The position numbers and the translations under genes were made by a program. From Psychrosphaera saromensis (lineage in GTDB: Bacteria; Pseudomonadota; Gammaproteobacteria; Enterobacterales; Alteromonadaceae): a DNA stretch of 64,000 bases. Location: assembly GCF_002954545.1 (NCBI RefSeq), contig NZ_MSCH01000003.1, positions 2,767,991 through 2,831,990 of the forward strand, written 5' to 3'. Under the pieces are notes generated by a model, which was given only the letters and a program-made list of their open reading frames with translations, ran no database searches and was not told where the DNA came from. Shown in pieces: positions 62,606 to 64,000 of this stretch (the stretch's first letter is position 1; each line of letters opens with the position of its first letter).

Positions 62606-64000
62606 GCCAATATTTTGATTTAACTCGTCGTAAATTTTTAAAATCTAGCGCAACGGTTGGCGCTTTAGTCCTTGGTACTTGTTTCGTAGGTGCCGCCCCA
62701 AGGGTAATGGCTGGAATACTCCAAAAGCCATCAGCGTCTGCAAAAGAAGCTAATTTATTTGTTGCTTTACGTCCTGATGGAATAGTTGAAATCACCTGTC
62801 ACCGCTCAGAAATGGGTCAACAAATTCGTACGGCCATTGCACAGATTGTAGCTGATGAAATGGAAGCTTCGTGGGACAAAGTAGTCGTAATTCAAGGTAA
62901 AGGTGACCTCAAATACGGCGACCAAAACACCGATGGTTCACGCAGTATTCGTTATAATATGCAACGCTTGCGTGAGATGGGAGCTAGTGTTCGTTACCTT
63001 ATGCGACAAGCTGCAGCAACACGTTGGGGAGTATCGTTAGATTCATGTTCAGCACAACAGCACATAGTTAGTCATAGCTCAGGTAAAACCTTAACTTACG
63101 CAGAGTTAGTCAATGATGTTTTAACTATCACCCCACCTGAAACAGATAAAGTCCCACTTAAAAAACGCAGTGAGTGGCGTTACATTAATACCGCTATGGA
63201 ACATATTGATTTAAAAGATATTGTAACTGGGAAAGCGATATTTGCTGCCGATGTATTAGAGCCAAAAGCGCTTATAGCAATGGTTATTCGCCCTCCTGTT
63301 GTTGGTGGTAAAGTTAAAAGTTTTGATGCCAAGGCCGCCAAAGCCATAGATGGTGTGGTGGATGTAGTCGAGATCCCGGCTCCACAAGGTGCACCTTTCT
63401 TTCAACCTAAAGGTGGTATTGCCATCGTTGCTAAGAATACCTGGGCTGCGATGAAAGGCCGCAAAGCATTAACAGTGGCATGGGACGACGGTAAAAACGG
63501 CGACTATAACTCAGAGACCTTTAAAAAGAGTTTGTTAGCGACAGTTGCATCCTCGCAGTCGTCAGTGCGTTCAATCGGTGATGCTGAAAGTATTCTAGCG
63601 AAAGACAGCGATAAACTAGTGGCTGATTATTACGCCCCGCATTTAGCTCAAGCTCCAATGGAGCCTCCTTGTGCCACAGCAATGTATTACAAAGACCACG
63701 TAGACGTGTGGGCTGCAACGCAAAACCCTCAAGCCGATATGCAAACGGTTGGAGCTATGTTGGGCATGCCAAAAGAGAAAATTAACGTTCACGTTACTAT
63801 GCTAGGCGGTGGTTTTGGCCGTAAATCAAAACCTGACTTCTCAGCAGAAGCCGCGTATCTTTCGATGAAAACGGGACAGCCTATTCGCGTTCAATGGACT
63901 CGTGAAGACGACATACAACATGGTTTCTATCATGCTGTTTCAGCTCAACACATTGAAGCGTCGCTAGATAAAAATGGTGCTATACAAGCGTATTTACACC
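62602..64000 (+). CDS. iorB: Molybdopterin-binding large subunit of the IorAB-type hydroxylase, partial
   Basis: The large subunit begins with a twin-arginine signal (LTRRKFLKSSATVGALVLG), so the heterodimer is exported folded, with the small subunit carried along. The xanthine-dehydrogenase large-chain fold follows: EITCHRSEMGQQIRTAIAQ near residue 65 and MLGGGFGRKSKPDFSAEAAY near 395. About 466 residues are visible and the frame is open at the window end; full-length IorB proteins are about 700-780 residues. The substrate may be an N-heterocycle or an aldehyde; sequence does not decide. Confidence 0.88.
   Translation, partial: MSQYFDLTRRKFLKSSATVGALVLGTCFVGAAPRVMAGILQKPSASAKEANLFVALRPDGIVEITCHRSEMGQQIRTAIAQIVADEMEASWDKVVVIQGKGDLKYGDQNTDGSRSIRYNMQRLREMGASVRYLMRQAAATRWGVSLDSCSAQQHIVSHSSGKTLTYAELVNDVLTITPPETDKVPLKKRSEWRYINTAMEHIDLKDIVTGKAIFAADVLEPKALIAMVIRPPVVGGKVKSFDAKAAKAIDGVVDVVEIPAPQGAPFFQPKGGIAIVAKNTWAAMKGRKALTVAWDDGKNGDYNSETFKKSLLATVASSQSSVRSIGDAESILAKDSDKLVADYYAPHLAQAPMEPPCATAMYYKDHVDVWAATQNPQADMQTVGAMLGMPKEKINVHVTMLGGGFGRKSKPDFSAEAAYLSMKTGQPIRVQWTREDDIQHGFYHAVSAQHIEASLDKNGAIQAYLH

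Overview
The window comes from the chromosome of a low-GC gammaproteobacterium, most likely a marine member of the Alteromonadales (Colwellia/Thalassotalea type). The evidence is gene order shared with E. coli, Shewanella and Vibrio (uvrY-uvrC-pgsA-tRNA cluster; ubiF / tRNA Met-Leu-Gln / miaB-ybeZ-ybeY-corC-lnt; pspABC/pspF-sapABCDF), AT-rich intergenic DNA, and a set of secreted hydrolases and proteases. This placement rests on remembered family sequences, not on a search.

Layout. 1-2930: the end of an integron-type gene-cassette array on the minus strand, without an integrase. It holds a partial membrane protein, an attC site split by a frameshifted IS1182-type element, and a small membrane protein. 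3400-9100: D-lactate dehydrogenase, a zinc deacylase, aspartokinase lysC behind a clear lysine riboswitch, a zinc-ribbon protein, a YebC/YeeN protein and an S4 RNA-binding protein. 9396-13463: seven tRNA genes (Gly, Cys, Leu, Gly, Gly, Leu, Gly) behind pgsA, uvrC and uvrY. 13551-18100: an aromatic and methionine catabolism cluster (maiA, tyrR, phhA, megL) with a TyrR-box-like operator upstream of megL. 18348-25680: secreted enzymes (cyclic-nucleotide phosphodiesterase, S9 peptidase, metzincin-like protease) plus glyoxalase I and a parvulin.

25790-28376: a second cassette array on the minus strand, with three cassette genes and recognisable attC sites, again without an integrase. 28532-36588: the phage-shock genes pspABC, divergent pspF, and the sap peptide-transport operon. 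36657-45677: an EAL-HDOD protein, tRNA Met-Leu-Gln, ubiF, and the miaB-phoL-ybeY-corC-lnt run. 45733-45880: a candidate small RNA on the minus strand with a CsrA-type hairpin. 45916-61691: mostly housekeeping and stress genes (aldo/keto reductase, second PspC, HopJ-like, DsbA-like, M14 peptidase, cold-shock protein, S1/P1 nuclease, DgkA, two DEAD-box helicases, HPF, an EAL protein, a GMC oxidoreductase, EfpL). 62108-end: an isoquinoline-oxidoreductase-like molybdenum hydroxylase (small subunit complete, large subunit cut by the window end).

The most unusual content is the pair of integrase-less cassette arrays. One has an IS inserted exactly at the attC recombination point, and one has an attC whose invariant GTT core is mutated. 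The next most unusual are the candidate small RNA and the TyrR-box placement ahead of methionine gamma-lyase. I did not find a wholly new multigene defence or biosynthetic system.
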